64,000 nucleotides of DNA. It comes from Macrotrachela quadricornifera (taxonomy: Eukaryota > Rotifera > Eurotatoria > Philodinida > Philodinidae). Where the stretch lies: assembly GCA_022393335.1 (NCBI GenBank), contig JAJEKB010021158.1:1789631-1853630 (forward strand). The letters are read 5' to 3'. Below, piece by piece: positions 12,119-26,386 of this stretch. The stretch's first letter is position 1, and each line of letters starts with the position of its first letter. Position numbers and translations under genes: made by a program. Under the pieces are notes generated by a model. It saw nothing but the letters and a program-made list of their open reading frames with translations, did no database searches and was not told the origin of the DNA.

Positions 12119-12264
12119 GTGTAGTAATTCTTATGTTGAGTCAGCATTTTCACAATTAAAATATTTAAAAAATGATAAAAGGAATTATATGATTTGTCTA
12201 ATCAAGACTTGTTAAAAGCTATTAAATCAGATGAGAAATATGCTTTCAAAAGAAAATATATGTA
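12119..12264 (+). pseudogene. hAT transposase C-terminal dimerisation remnant
   Basis: Translates CSNSYVESAFSQLKYLKNDKRNYM then stop, which resembles the C-terminal dimerisation motif of hAT transposases (S.A.VESxFSxxKxLKNxxRN). A second short piece follows (LSNQDLLKAIKSDEKYAFKRKYM). The element at 11869-12118 separates it from an open stretch at 11720-11868 (..RLTFVFFIIP) that may be its upstream part. The catalytic core was not found. Confidence 0.5.
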
Positions 12265-13761
12265 ATAAATCTATGTATTTGCTTTGTTTGATATTGTGTA
12301 ATGGAATTGAATAATTCTACTTTTCTGTTTAATTGATTGATGTTGTTTAATAAAGATTGAAATTTGATGTACAAGTTTTAATTATTATTAGGTTGAGGAA
12401 AAAGTTCGTGCGTCGTGTTAAAATATTTGTTCAGCTTTTGATGCTCTATCTTTTGGTATATTACACAAAAAATGTGGTCAATCCTTTATCACTTTTTAAA
12501 AGTCACCTTCATATAGATGACTTTTTATAACATTTTCAACACATCATCGTGAGTGATCAAAATTAAAATGAGGCTAATTCTTCACCAATTCAACCAAATG
12601 TGCTAAAAGTTTGGATTTTGAAGTTTTAGATGATGCTGATTAAGATGAGAATGTCCAATTAAAGATCTAAAATTTGTGGGGTGCTTCGATATTTGGGATG
12701 ATCCTCGGTAGTCTCATGGAAGCTCTCTTAATTGATGTACTCGTTAATAAGTATTTCGCAAATATCTGTCTAACCATAGGAGAAGAAACCTTAGCGCTGA
12801 TTTTTTTTCAGGATACCTAGAGTAATTTATTATACATGCAACAAAACAATATATCTCTAGAAAAGCCCATTATTGCGAGATACATTTGTTGTAATTTTGT
12901 GAAGTCTCGTTGTTAAAGAATGATTTGATCAATATACTGTTTTTGGCTAAAAAGATAACGTAGATTTACCAGAAAAATAGATACTATTCGAAAACTAAAT
13001 GAAGTAATTATTACGCATTATATATATAGTTTCAGAGTTAATTAGCTGAATTGTTCCAAGATATGATTTTATTATAATATAGAGTGAGTTTTCAGACCAA
13101 CACAAAGACATATAATATCTAGAGACTTTGACTGTTCTATAGGACAATATAATGACGTTGTTTTCCAACGAAGAACTAGATGCTAGATATTCTAACGAAA
13201 AGCATCGTAATATATATTTCCATACAATAACCTATTTCGCTTCGTCATATATGCAATTAAATCAGCCTAGAAAAACACTATAAATAAAGACAACGTGGTG
13301 TTTCTAAAGATCATCGATTCTAAAAGCGGTAAATAATGAAAACTTTCGTGTTGTAGAACTAGAGATAAATAGAAAGTATTCCGTGAGTGCATTCACATTG
13401 CTTGAAATACGACGAAGTAATTTTATCTATAGTATGCATTAAGCACTCTAATTTCCAAGATTTAACATGTAAGGTTATCAATTTCTGCTAATGAGTTGAA
13501 TAGCATAAATTCACAAGACATTTTGATGACTTACACCGTTAAATAATCTCTTTAGTAAATTCAATACTGGAAATTTCACTTATTATCCTATTCTAAATAA
13601 ACAACTAAAAGTCAAGTATTCACTTGTTAGAGACACTTCTATTGTAGACTTAATCAAAAATTTGAATAGTTGAATAGTTCAATTCAACATAGAAGTTTAT
13701 TACTGTGATAATGTCATTATTTATTGTTTATGTGAGGAAACAAATTGCAATGAAATGTGAA
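12265..13761. other. Intergenic region with possible decayed mariner end
   Basis: At 12391 the sequence AGGTTGAGGAAAAAGTTCGT resembles the outer end of mariner-type inverted repeats, and about 300 bases of stop-riddled sequence follow. No matching second end was found. The rest is AT-rich with no gene signal. Confidence 0.3.
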
Positions 13762-14755
13762 TTATGTTCTCGTTTGTAAGAACGTGCGAATGTGTCTTTG
13801 TGGTCTTGTATAACACATGATTATGGCTGGTTGAATGCGCTGTCGTCTAATAATAAATATTGATTGAATATTTTCTCGAAAAGTTTTTGAAGTTAAAATG
13901 TATATATAGAATGAAAAACTATGCGTACTATAAACAAATAATGTGAAGATACTCGAGACTAAACTTTCACGTGCTAATTGAAGAAAACTTTTCGGTGTTG
14001 TTCGCGTATAAAAGAAATACATCTGATTAATAGCATTGGGTATTGTTGTGAATAGAACCATTACTATTTGAGCTAATAATAGACGAGTTAAAGTTTGTTC
14101 GAGAAGTCGACGCCGTATTAAATTACTTCGAACATTTTGCCACGTTAACAATGAGAACAAAGATAAAATAAATATCGGTATTAAGCTGTATAGAATGGCA
14201 CTAAGATATGTATTGTACATAGCAAATATTGGATTAGTTATATCACACACAGTTCTATTGACACTATTGTGAATAGTCGTATAGAATACTATTGATGGAC
14301 TAATTAATCCCATCGAAACGGCTACCACAAAAAATCCAATACATACAGCTCGTCGTCGAGTTATTAATTGATGGTATCGTACTGTACGACAGGTCATTAA
14401 ATATTGATTAATAAGAGCAAAACAAAGGCAATGTAATGCTATATTTCCAGCAAGAGGTCGAATATACCATCGGGATTTACAAAGTATAACAGAATTTGCA
14501 AGTGGATCGCGTCCACTTATTTGAGTCATCAAATGAGGTAATAAACCAGGTATGAGAGTAATTTCACTGGCAACGTATGAACATATTAGAAATATTGAAC
14601 TAGATAACTTATTGAATTGAGAAAGATAAGCAAATACCATTGAATTGATCAAATTACCCCACCATACCACAGATGAGCATTGGAACACCAATCGAAATCA
14701 GAATAATTCGTGAGGCTAACGCATTACGAACTATTTCATCATATAAATTTGACAT
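13762..14755 (-). CDS. Rhodopsin-like GPCR with a one-base frameshift
   Basis: From ATG at 14755 the frame reads MSNLYDEIVRNALASRIILI and on into TM1 (GVPMLICGMVG), where a run of four G (plus-strand C at 14657-14660) throws it out of frame. Dropping one G continues GNLINSMVFAYL, the usual TM1 GN motif. The rest gives seven hydrophobic segments, with a conserved Cys before TM3 (NSVILCKS), ..YLMTCRTVRYHQ at the DRY position, a Cys in the second outer loop (NRTVCDITN), long TM5 and TM6, and YSTHSFSFYIYILTSKTFRE at the NPxxY end. Single exon, about 330 residues, like the large intron-poor FMRFamide-receptor-like GPCR families of rotifers. The ligand cannot be told. The shift is either a homopolymer sequencing error or a recent inactivation. 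Confidence 0.8.
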
Positions 14756-16331
14756 TTTCTACAAAATAAAACAATATACAACAGATTCTATTATTCATTT
14801 CCAATAAAAGTACATCTAATTATCTTACATACCAATATTTTATTCACACATTAAGCACATTCTCAAACCTACACAAATAATTCTACTTCTTACATCAATT
14901 TTGTCTTTATCTTTTAAGAAAAATAACATTGACAAACAAAATTTGTTTTTGGAAAATCATTGTTCGTTCTAATCTAAATACCATACCCAAAATATCAACT
15001 TCTCATTTGTTTGTTAAAGACAAAATGTCAACTGACAACAAGCAGATCTAGTCACGTGAAGACTTATTATTAACTGAAACTCATCATTAGAATCATCTAG
15101 GATATCCTCAACAAGAAAAACGATCTCTCTACTAATCAACAACACGAGATACATCATCATAGATTAAAGTCATTCTCTTTCTTTTACTTTTCTGATAGAC
15201 TATTTTAATAGCTACGAGTATATTATTACATCAAACAGGTACAATTTCACTTTCTCATTATATTCAATTATTTCTATTCAAATGAATTACTTTTTCTTTT
15301 GTTAAATATCAAACAAATTCAAAATCTTTCATGTCATCAACATCCGATTGAAATTGATCACCGACTATTTAGTATAAAAGAAAACAAATAATTCTTTTCC
15401 TCAACTGAATAAAAAGTGGGGGACAAACTGTCTCCCATCTTTTAAAGGATTTTTTCAGATGATTGATTGTCTGTTAATTTGTATTTATTTTTTAAAAGAT
15501 TAATTATTCAATTATCTCTTAAATTAAACATATAAGTAAAAATTTGTTGCATTTTTTACTAGAAATTATTTTGCTCTCGATAGAGTTATTATTTTCTTAT
15601 AAAAATAAGACAAATGTTGAAATTAAGTTTATGAATAATATATCTGAATTCAGTTAATTATAATGCTTCTTTATATGATGTTAAATTTAGTTGAAAATTT
15701 CGATTAGATATTCGAGATTTCTCGGCAATTTTGATTAAACATATAAAATAATTTGATATTATTATTAGAAAATATAATCTTAATACACAAGGATAAATAA
15801 TTATAAATCAACCAATTTCAGCTAATTATAAATTTACAATTGGTACAAATGAAAAACTTGATTTGCTTCTTGATCATTTTCAATCTGTATAATATGCTTT
15901 TATTAGATTTGAAAAATTATATTTATAATCAAATTATGGAACTGATTAAAAGTATGGACATAGCAAATGATTTTGAATTAGCTCCTTATTTTAAAAAACA
16001 TTTTCATAAATCTTTCTAATATCAATTATTTTTATTATGCCTTAGCATTATATGCTAATCCAAATTTAAACGAAAACTCAATTTAGTTAATATTAGCGAG
16101 TTAAGAAATTTTTAATATAGATAGTTTTGTAGACTTCGACGAGCTCTATTCAATCATATAAATATATTAATGACAAAGATTTTACTCAATTCTTGAAATA
16201 TTCATATCTAACATAGTTTTTTTAGATCATGTCATGTTAACGATAGATGATATATGCTGGACTAAATATGATAAACGAGCAATTATTGTCTTTAAAACTG
16301 TCTGTGGGATGTTTTTTATCTTTTTTAGTCG
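14756..16331. other. Intergenic region with faint coding debris
   Basis: Around 15840-16110 short readable pieces (for example EKLDLLLDHFQSV, then a stop, then YAFIRFEKLYL) suggest an old pseudogene, but there are many stops and no family can be named safely. The remainder is AT-rich with no structure noticed. Confidence 0.3.
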
Positions 16332-19300
16332 CTATTCCATTTTTGTTCTTGGATATATATGTTGATTTAAATCAGAAATTTTCTCTTTTGTTTTAATTGT
16401 TAAAACCATTAGATTACAAACAAACGACAAATCAATATTAAAATTCATGATAATTAATTTGATCTGAGCACTAATAGTAGTAGTTGTTGTGATTACATTT
16501 TCATTTGATCTAGTGCTATTGTCATTCGGTCCATTACAGGAATCATCTTCAAAAAAGCTCATATAAATATGAAAAAATAAATCTATGTTTTTCGAAACAT
16601 ACTCGCTTCAATTGAGCATGCATACTGTCAATAATGGTGCGCATCTGTTCATTTTTATGTTCCAATGATTCAATTGCTGCATTGAGTTCATTTGTCTCTA
16701 GAAATCTATACAGGACAATAAATTCAATTATAGAAGAAAAAAACTAAGAAGTTATTTATACGTGGGAATTGTAAGTGTTGAACTGTTGCGATACATTCGA
16801 TCGATAAAATTACGTGTATAAGTATATGTGGCAGCATTTTCAAAATCAGTCCATTCTTTATTCATCTGCTGCGTCGCGTAACGTTCTAAATAAAGTATTT
16901 AACATTACTTTTCAAAGATATTTTTGAATAAATAAAGTTTTTGGAAATGAAATTATTGTCATATAGAGGAAGGCACGAATTTAAAACGCTCTTCTATAGT
17001 CAATACTTACTAAATACTCGTAAAACACCTTTAAGTCCGAAAAACCATTTCATCAATGGACATAAGTAACCTAGTAAAGACAAAGGTGGATAAGCCAAAA
17101 ATGGTTTTTCAAAATATTCCCGGATTAATTTATATCGTTGGTAACGCCATAAATATTCTGATTCTGTCTGTATGTCATTAATAGTGAAGCTAAAAGAGTA
17201 AATGATACAATTTCTCTTCTCTTTTATTCTTCTATTTTCTCACTTAAAAACAGCAATTAATAAATTAAGAATAAGAATATTAATAAAAAACATATGGCAA
17301 GCAAGTAGTATCTGATTTGTTGTTGCTTCAGCAATTGCATCTGTTGTGCTGGATTCTGATGCAATAATTACTAAATAATTAAAGATCAAATAGATTTTTT
17401 AACAATGAAAATTTGCTCACCGTCGAAATCATCCTTTTCATCGTCGACAATCGAATAAAGAAGCCAATAAGGTCGATAAAAGATCGCAGCTGATAGATTC
17501 TTTACAGTGAATTCAATGCTTGAATGCATTGTAAGTGATCGTGATACAACGCCATAAGCGGCAATAAACACAATTATAATATAAAAAAATCCGACCAAAT
17601 CTTGTAACTGAAACCAAGAATCAATTAGAGGACAAGATTTTATAATATTATTTATTTTCTTTTTCTCCTTTGCCTCTACCATAATGTAAATATATATATA
17701 TATATATAATTGTTTGCAAAAAAACTTCGAAAATTATTTTTTTCTCATATCTTCCTTTTGACCGCGGAAAGCAAGTACAACGCTATTATCGATAACTATA
17801 CCATATATTTACAGTTTTTATGTGAGTTGGTGTTAGTATGAAAGATGTGTTGTCCTGTCATACGTTCAGGTGCAATCTTGATAGTCCATATTAAATTAAT
17901 ATACTTGAAAATTATCTTCTACCTGCTACTGAACCTAAGTAACGAATGGGAACGACCTAGTATTGTTGTATTACTGTTTATTTTTTCATTTTAGAGCGAT
18001 TTCGTCGATATAGACGTCTACAGATGAATATAACTATCCTCAGCATCGAAGTATACAAATCTTATGAGAAATATTTGATCGATCATAAAACGTAACGTTG
18101 AAAAAAGAAACCCAAAAATATTAATGAAATTGAACGTTTTTTTAGGTAAAGAATTCAAAAATGTTGGAAATAGTATTGTAAAAAATTGTGTGATGTCAAT
18201 GAAAGAAAGATGAACCAATAAATTATTGAAACATGATGTTATATAGTACTCATCATAGACTAACAACTAACACATGAAACGATTCTAATGTGAGATATAT
18301 ATAGGGAAATATTGGCACAATAAGGTTTCTAAGTTCTTTTTACAAACAACTATATATAAATTCGAAATATTATTCCACTAACAGAAATGTAAACAACTTG
18401 TTAATGCTATGATGTCGTCACTTACCATATTCCATATCATGAATAATTTTGGTCCCAAAAATTTTATACTACTTACAAAGGACAATGAAAAAATAAACCA
18501 AACTTCTAGATCAATTGCTAATACGATTCTATATAGTAATAAATTCAATTATATTTAATTCATTTGACAAATGTTTATATATACCTTGCAGGAGTTAATA
18601 ATTCAGGTTTAGTTTTTGAACCAAAATGTAGTCCAATGCCAATATAAAATAGAGTATAAGAGAATGCATATATACCTATCGTCCAAAGATTAGATTTTTG
18701 CCATCCTTCCAGCATTTTTGTATAATATTCGACTAGAAACTTGTTTAAAAGACAAATTATTTTGTTATATACTTAAACAAATTACTTTTCGAAAATTTTC
18801 GATCAACATTGCAGAAATAGTGATGATCAAATAAATTTCTGTCCAATGTGTAGCTGCATTTGTAGATTTTAGTTCAAATAACATCATATAAGTAAATGTC
18901 AGTAACATCCAAATATAGAATAACTAAAAATAATATCAATTCAAATGAAAGTATTTTTTCCTTAAAAACAACAACAACAACATACAAAATGGTAGCACAA
19001 TCTGACAAGAGGAGTTCGATGAAACTCTCGCACTTTTTGAAAATAATCCATATTCATATTGTCTTGACCTTCAATACCTTCCCATCTACAATATTAACTT
19101 CAATCAATCGGTTTTAACTCAATAATCATATCCTACTGATTATTAGAAGATGATCTCTTGCCATCGTTCGAAACATTGGTCTACAACAATAATGATACAG
19201 TCAAAATAAATTGATAATATTTTATGATCTACTTTTTCTTGTTTGTGCTTGTCTACGCCATCATTTCGATAGACAAGAAATATCGGAGCTAATAGACCAA

Positions 19301-22300
19301 TCGATAAAAGACTTATTATAAATAATATCTTGGACGACAAACGTCGATTTGTTGTTCGGTTCAATGCTCCATATCATTGTCGATCAAGTGCTTGATCAAA
19401 ACAACGACTGTTGATAAATGATTTAATACGAAAAAAAATAGCGACCTAAGATGATCTTTGTCTAACTCGATAATAAAGATAGAAATTGAGAAGTACTTAC
19501 TTGCGTACAAGTTATATTTCCAAATAATGGAATTTCTCGTAAAAGAAATTGACAAGCACGTCGTTCACTTCGTTCATAACAAATATCGATACATGCTTTA
19601 GCAAATTGTTCATAGTCATTAGATTGTTTTTGAAATTTATGCACACGATCTAAATATCCACCTGTAGTTGACATCAATCGTCGAGTAATACCAGCAGCCA
19701 CGAGAGCTGCAATGATACGCGATTCAAGTTGAAGTAATAATATAAAAGCCATTTCGGCATGTCCCGTAATGACAGCCCATAGAAAGATATCGCGCAACAT
19801 TTCTTGATTACCAAATGTCTTAACAGCACCATAATGTTCAAGTAGTTCTTGAATTGGATCCATTCTAGTGCTTGCAACTACAATCGGTAACACACTTGTA
19901 CTATTTGGTTGTATGTCACGCATATGCGGAATGCTTAAAGATCTGACAGGTGATACTCTTATGTTTCTTTGACAACATTTAAAACATGTTAGAAAAAATT
20001 GAAGTTTAGCATATAGATCCATTTTAAAACGATCTTTTGTCGATCGTAGGCGAAAAAATGATTCGGCATAGGATCCAATAAGACGATAGTATAAATTGTC
20101 AAGATCAGTGAGTGAGATAACATGGTTAGTTTTCTAATACAAAACAAAAGATAGATATATCTGTATATATATATATATATATACTTAAAATTGTGTGAAA
20201 AGTCGTTTGTTTACAATATATATTATTTTAAGAAGTTGTTGTTTCACATAGTCTATTTGAAATTGAATGGACTTAACTTGATATATATAGAGATACGACA
20301 GTTCTTCATATCAGTTCTGATCTTTAGAACTGTTCAACAGTTCTTTTAGACAGTTCATCTGAACTTATAGACTTGAGCTGTCATAGGTCTAGACATATAT
20401 TATATATAGAAATTTCTACTTTTTCTTTAAAACAAAATGATCGTAATCAATTAATGTTGCCTTAGATCTGAGTGAAGATAGAAGAATACTTATAATTCAC
20501 AGCTTTTAGAACAGAATAAGATAATTTTCACGAAGAAAACAATTATTCAAATAAATATCTTCATATGGATAGTCGATGTGAATGTATTATCACTCAATAG
20601 AGATCGATCAGCTCTCAGTTCATCGTTCCGATCAAATGAGCGAAATAATTAATCTTGTCGATTTCTATTTGTCAAATATATAGTAATACCTTTAGATAAT
20701 CGATTGAATTTGCATACAGCTTTTCAATAATGAATTTGCGACCGAATGCAGCACGCACATGTGTCATGTCGGCTTCATATTTAGCTATCTCAGCATCTGC
20801 TGAAATTGTCTCTTCATTATTATTCGGCTGTTGGTTTTCTTGATCAGAAACAAACAATAATATTGATGAGATCATAGCACGAAGTGGAGCAAATATTGTG
20901 CGAATATTATTTTCGCCACCATTCTTGAAATTGATATATCCGTTTGTTTCAAGTACATCATGTTGTCTTCGAAGGAAGTAATCAATAAATGCTGGACGGT
21001 TGTTCATTAAGGCTTGTTCAAATAAGTCTGAGTTCCATTTTTGATTGTAATTAATTATCTATAGATACAGATAAAATCATGTTGAATACTAGTAAATAAA
21101 ATAAAACAGTAGAAACCTCTTTGTTTTGAAGTACATAATCAATGCCGTTTACATGGTTCCACATAACAGCTAAATCTAATAGATTCTTAACACGATTGGC
21201 GCATTGATCACTATTATTATGCGTTGCCTCTTCATTTTCTCGACGCATTTGGACTAAATATTAAGTCGGATTTATACATTTGAACTGAGCTTTTTCGAAA
21301 TACTAACCTTTAAAAACAGCTAAAAAAATAGCATCGGTAAGACTTCTATTACCATTATGTCGAAATATATTCAAATACGGTCGATTTTCAGGCATCAAAA
21401 TAAAGTAGATTTGTTCAAAATATTCATCTGAAAGTCGTTTTCTTGTTGAGTATGATTTGATGAATTTTTCCATTTGTTGCTTAATTTCGTCTCTTCTAAA
21501 AAGACAGTTGAAAAAAATATTTTAGTGTATATTCGAATTAATTTCTATACTCAATAGTAACATGATCACGTGTCAGCTCCAACAAAGTACCAATTATAGT
21601 AGCAACGCGACCACTACCATGTATAATCACTACTGGACGTTTGGCTTGAAGATCATGTGCAATGACACTTAGAGAACTTAAACCTCCTTCAATGATAATC
21701 GTCACTGAATGACAATGAGTTAATTTTGTTAATTCATCAACAAATGCCGAACGAGGTTCATCATTAATATAAAACCGACCAGTCGTAGTTTCTGTTTTAC
21801 GTTCGCCCTGACTGCCATCATCGAGTAAAAGAAAATGTGTGTGATTGCTCTCAAGTGTATCAGGTTGAGTTTCATCTAATGTAGACCTTGAAGAGATACT
21901 ATTATTGTCAATCGTATCTGTTTCCAATAAAGAAGCTTGTATTCTAACAACACTTGTGCGTCTTTCGTTGTTTGCAAGTAAGTCTAATTTTGCCTATAGA
22001 AGAATGATAAGTTATTAATTGAGCTATTGATATTTATCTATCAATCTATACCTGATGTCTGAGAACTTGTCGTGTTCTGTCGGACAAACAACCCCAACTA
22101 CTAAGTCCAATAAGAGTATGACTTAGAGGTTTATCACTAAGCAAAGCATAGCGCCAAATACTTTGACCAATTACTTTGGATACACCGCTATTCAGACCGG
22201 TGGTCAAAAGCCACACTCCTTCAAATGTAAAAATAGTTTATATCTATTTATGCATACAAATATCTGACTCTTTTCTTGTTTAATTTGAAATAAACTATTT

Positions 22301-24078
22301 TACAGACTTGAGTTAGATTGAAAAAAGTAAATTGTTCTATATCAATATAACGACCAGATGATACTTAGCATTCGTTTGAGTTAATTCAATCCTCACAATA
22401 GTTCTTTGTTTTAGCAGGAACCAATTATTTCACATCGCTTAAAGTCTTACTGAAAGATAGCATCACATCAAAATATCTTTATGTTATTAAAAGCTAAAAT
22501 TAATTTATTGAAGCAAACAAATAATATTAGGCGAATCGGCATCATCGAAAACATATGTTCTTATATAACTAGATATCAATAGAGGGAAATGTATCCTGAG
22601 TATGCTAAACAAAATGCTTATTGCATTTGTTGTTAAACATACTCTAACTTTCCGATATAGTGCTAAAAAAGGATCGTAAGTTAATATCAAAGATCTAGAG
22701 TTACAAAATAATATGTTTAAAATAGAAGTATCATTGGAAGCTTTTTAAATTGCTGATGCTTTTAGATGTGATACATGAAATCTAATTTCACACTGTAACA
22801 TTGATACGAAATGAACATAAAAACGAACTCGATCATGATTAAAATGATCTTGAGATATTTATGGAATGGTGAAATATATTATCCAATAAAACCTGCGTTA
22901 TGCAATGCCATTGACTTACCTTCAGTAGTAGCTGCCTGACCAATCCCATCCATGAATTCCTTTTCTAATTTATCATTCATTTTAAAGTATTTCGTTCCAC
23001 CATAACAACTTATGAGCAAGTTAGGTTTCTTATAATTCGCATCAGCAAGTATTATAGCAGCCATCGTAGAAAGACTTGTTCTAAATATAAAAGAACAAGA
23101 ATCAGATTAATCTTTATTACAATATCTTGGACTATCTTTACTAGTAATATACTTCCTTTCGCCGAGTTTTAAAGGGAAAATTCTCATTTGATGCGAAAGC
23201 TTTCGTCAGCAAATTAAAAATGTAGCGTAGATTAGTATTTTGTTAAAAAAGTTTTCAAAGTACCTACTATCCAGGAAAGATTCTTAAAGAGGTCATGCTT
23301 CTATTTGTAAATGTAATAATCCTGTCTATTTATAGAGGAAGTAGAGAGATTGCGTATGATTTTAAACAATTAGTCAATTTATTTAATTTCTTATTGATCG
23401 GAAAAGAAAACTACTGTGAAAAGTCAACACACTGTATTGATTTTTATTGCATAAAATCATTTGTAACTTTTAATGGAAATATATAAAGAATTACATACTT
23501 ATAAATAAAAATTTTGTTGCTTTTTTTTAAATAATCGTGATTTTTTTAATTTTCATTTGTCTGTAAGAAGTAGAATGAAGCAATCGTAGACTAGCTCTTG
23601 ACTTTTTGACGAAAACTCGATATCAGTGAAATAAAAAAAAAACGTACTCTGAGTTTTGGTTGTCAACAGTTGTTTCAGTTGAAGCTAATTTGACTCGTGT
23701 ATGATCCCACCGAACAAACTAATTCATGCATAATTAGAGAGTATATAATTATATACCTTTCCAATATACCTTTGCTTTATGCTGCCATATACCATATACG
23801 GTCACTGGAGCTTCAATTGCATGTTCAGATTTATTCCAATATTGGCTTGTAGGAGGAGAATCAATTGGTAATTGTTCGCTGAAACTGTGTCGCTGTGGAA
23901 GACGGCCGCACAAACACAGCTTTGAAGTTAAAGCACTGTCATTCGCTTGTACTGCCGAGTAACGGTAACACGTAGAGCCGAGCAGATTCTCCTTCTTAAT
24001 CTCCTGGTACACAAGCTCTGTCCAAGAAAGCTTCTCGACTTTTTTTTGCGAATTGAGATTATACATCATGACAATAAT
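16332..24078 (-). CDS. TRPM-type cation channel, many exons
   Basis: Exons on the minus strand spell the TRPM layout in order. N-terminal homology region: CLCGRLPQRHSF and WQHKAKVYWKG (24069-23756), VRWDHTRVKLASTE (about 23720-23650), NLLISCYGGTKYFKMND (23064-22917), GVWLLTTGLNSGVSKVIG (about 22217-22053), HTHFLLLDDGSQGE and VVIIHGSGR (about 22000-21540). Further helical exons follow (21497-20691, 20133-19500). TM1 is near 19330 (SSKILFIISLLSIGLL), further TM segments at 18890-18425, and TM5, pore and selectivity region at 17682-17410 (LVGFFYIIIVF..FYRPYWLLYSIVDDEKDDFDG). TM6 is near 17290 (MFFINILILNLLIAVF), then the TRP-like segment WRYQRYKLI and a C-terminal coiled coil near 16650 (LNAAIESLEHKNEQM). 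No enzyme domain follows. The first exon may lie further right, and the stop could be at 16549 or 16332 depending on the last splice. No frame break seen. Channel selectivity cannot be assigned. Confidence 0.85.
20295..20395. repeat. CAGTTCT-word segment in TRPM intron
   Basis: About 100 bases with repeated CAGTTCTT, AGAACTGTTC and CAGTTCATCTGAAC words in both orientations inside the largest intron of the channel gene (about 20134-20690). It looks like a small member of the word-rich segment class. No clear ends. Confidence 0.4.
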
Positions 24079-24408
24079 CTATAAAGAAGAATGATGTTAA
24101 GACCTAATACTAAAAAAAGAAACATATATTTGGAATGCATATATTTTTGCTAAGGATCTTTTCAATTAGCTTTATAGATGAGTTTAATTTAGGACGAGAA
24201 TTGCAACCATGTTTCGTTGCATCTTATTTCACATATATATGACCATCCTGAACGATTATACACAGCGATATACAAGTTCTTTACCATTCTATTTTCATCA
24301 ACTTCTGTCAATAAAAAGGACGATATTCTTTTACCAGCTTTTCCATATAACACAAAATAATAACGATCTAAAAATTCAAAAAAACATTCATTTAAATAAA
24401 TAAGGGTA

Positions 24409-24799
24409 GAAAGAATATGTCAAGTTGTAATTAGTAGATGCAAAAGCTACTAGAACTATGGGTTCTAGAAAAAGTAGGACATGTACACAAGGCATTGACC
24501 AAATGCAATAACACTAAAAATATGAAGATAAGGAAAATAATTTACTGATTCTCAATGAGAAAGATCTAAACAAACTCTGCTCAACTATTCAGAAAGGTAC
24601 GTCTCCACTGATAATAAGGCAGCATCAAAGTTCGATTTTATTCGCCTTTTTGTTGCACTAGATACCTTACATTGATGAGAATCATCTTCTTAGTGCTATT
24701 GCAATCTGTCAATGCCATATGTGCATGCCTTACTTTTTCTAGAACCCACACTTTCTAGTAGTTTTTGCATGTGATAATTACAACTTGACATACTCTTTC
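24409..24799. repeat. Foldback element with TA target site
   Basis: Long inverted repeat: the left end GAAAGAATATGTCAAGTTGT matches the reverse complement of the right end with one difference in about 28 bases, and pairing continues for about 180 bases per arm (for example GGTTCTAGAAAAAGTA against TACTTTTTCTAGAACC). TA lies immediately outside each end (24407-24408, 24800-24801), as in Tc1/mariner-type MITEs. No coding capacity. Confidence 0.75.
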
Positions 24800-24801
24800 T
24801 A

Positions 24802-26250
24802 ATCATACGATTGGATTTGGTATATGAATTAAAACTGCACTTGTAGTTGAGAGCTTTTTCTTCAAAAAAATTATTATAATAGAACAGAATCCACTAGTAT
24901 TTTTGAGTCAAGTCCTTTTCCATTTCACTTTTAATAGTAGAATTTCGCCTTTATTCATATTATTTCTAGAACTCATATGTAATCTCTTAGTTTTAAGTGG
25001 ATATGAAGCATGAAAGAATTATATGTTGTCAAAATTTGACTAGTAGATGATGGAAGTTTAAGAAATATCTAAAATCTTGTAGTTTTCAATTGAAATATTT
25101 CTGACAAAAAATTTCAAACAGAATGAAAAAGGATTTAAGACGCTTAAAACGATGAGAAAAGATGTTTTTCGTCAATGAGATCTATAATTATGCTGCAGAA
25201 ATTTTTTGGCTTTCTTAAATCCATAATTTTAACATACCCTGTATAATCGTTAATAACAGTCGCTTGCATTCAACATATATGTTAATGATATTTGAAGGTA
25301 TGGTATGGTTATAGAATGACCGTTTCTAGACATATTTAGTCGTATATAACCATTTACTATCGTATATTTTTCAACTTTGGAAAAAAAACTGTCAAATAAT
25401 TATTATTCTGTAATACTCCGCTTTGTATGTTTTTTTTCTTTACTTTTACTTTTTTTTTATTATTTTCACTTGGATAGACATCAGTAACCATAACAGCGGC
25501 TGTTACCATGAAATTCCTTTTTTTTCCTGTCTGTCGTGCTGTGATATTCTTTTTTTTCTTCCTATAATTTACACTTTAGACATCTTCTGCTTCAACCATG
25601 ACGCTATCTTATCTAATAAATCCAATAGGAAAAATGCATTTTGTCTTCTTTAAAACTATCTTATCAATTGTTCACTGCAACGTAGGAAAATAATAAAGAT
25701 GGTGACAATTTTCAATTAAAAATATCATCCATGTTACAACATTTTCTTGAATTTTTGTACTTTATATACTAATTTTAGAATTAAAGAGAAAAATATATAA
25801 AATTCTATTAAGTCATATATCAGTTGAAAGAGCATATTGATACGAACAATTTAATACTAGTTTTATCGAGTATAAATGCAATTTCGAATGATAGAAGCTG
25901 TCAGCAGAACAATTCATTTTTGATCTATATACTAATAATGGATTTTATTATGGTGGATCCAATTTCAGATATATTAGATAAGATCAGATAATATGAAAAT
26001 TATGAATTTGATAGTTCTTTGATAGACCTTTTAAAAGCTACAAAATCATGTTCTTTCCTATGTCAAAAATATGGTCATTTAGTAAATGTCTTATGGTACT
26101 TTTCTAAAGAATAGATTTTGTGCTTATCCTGTCCAGTATTTAAAAGATTTCCATTACAAAAAGACTAAAATCACTTTAAACTAATATCATATTGGAAATC
26201 AAAACAAACAATTGAGTTGATCATTGTTTAATTTAAACATCTTCTCGACC
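24802..26250. other. Intergenic region
   Basis: AT-rich sequence with pyrimidine-rich stretches at 25425-25560. No gene or large repeat recognised. Confidence 0.4.
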
Positions 26251-26386
26251 TATGGTGCGTTATAGCGATTTCCCGAAAAAAAGGGAAAATTATATGCCCA
26301 TTATGGCAGTGACATCTAAAGTCCACTATACGCTTTCCTACAGCTGTCGTAAGAATGAATTTTCCGGAAAACGCTATAACGCATAA
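26251..26386. repeat. Small inverted-repeat element (GCGTTATAGCG ends)
   Basis: About 135 bases bounded by GTGCGTTATAGCGATTTCCC on the left and GGAAAACGCTATAACGCATA on the right, which are reverse complements with a few changes. It sits at the 3' end of the pseudogene to its right. No internal coding. Confidence 0.6.

Noticed and set aside
15840..16110. Possible actin-depolymerising-factor/coactosin-like remnant (HFQSV..YAFIRFE)
   Set aside because: The match is a handful of residues in a stop-riddled stretch; too weak to name.
18018..18266. 82-codon hydrophobic frame inside a TRPM intron
   Set aside because: Does not match any TRPM segment in order and falls between the TM4 and TM5 exons; treated as intron sequence.
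25423..25653. Phe/Tyr-rich open frame that could look like a membrane peptide
   Set aside because: It is a translated poly-pyrimidine tract; low complexity explains it.
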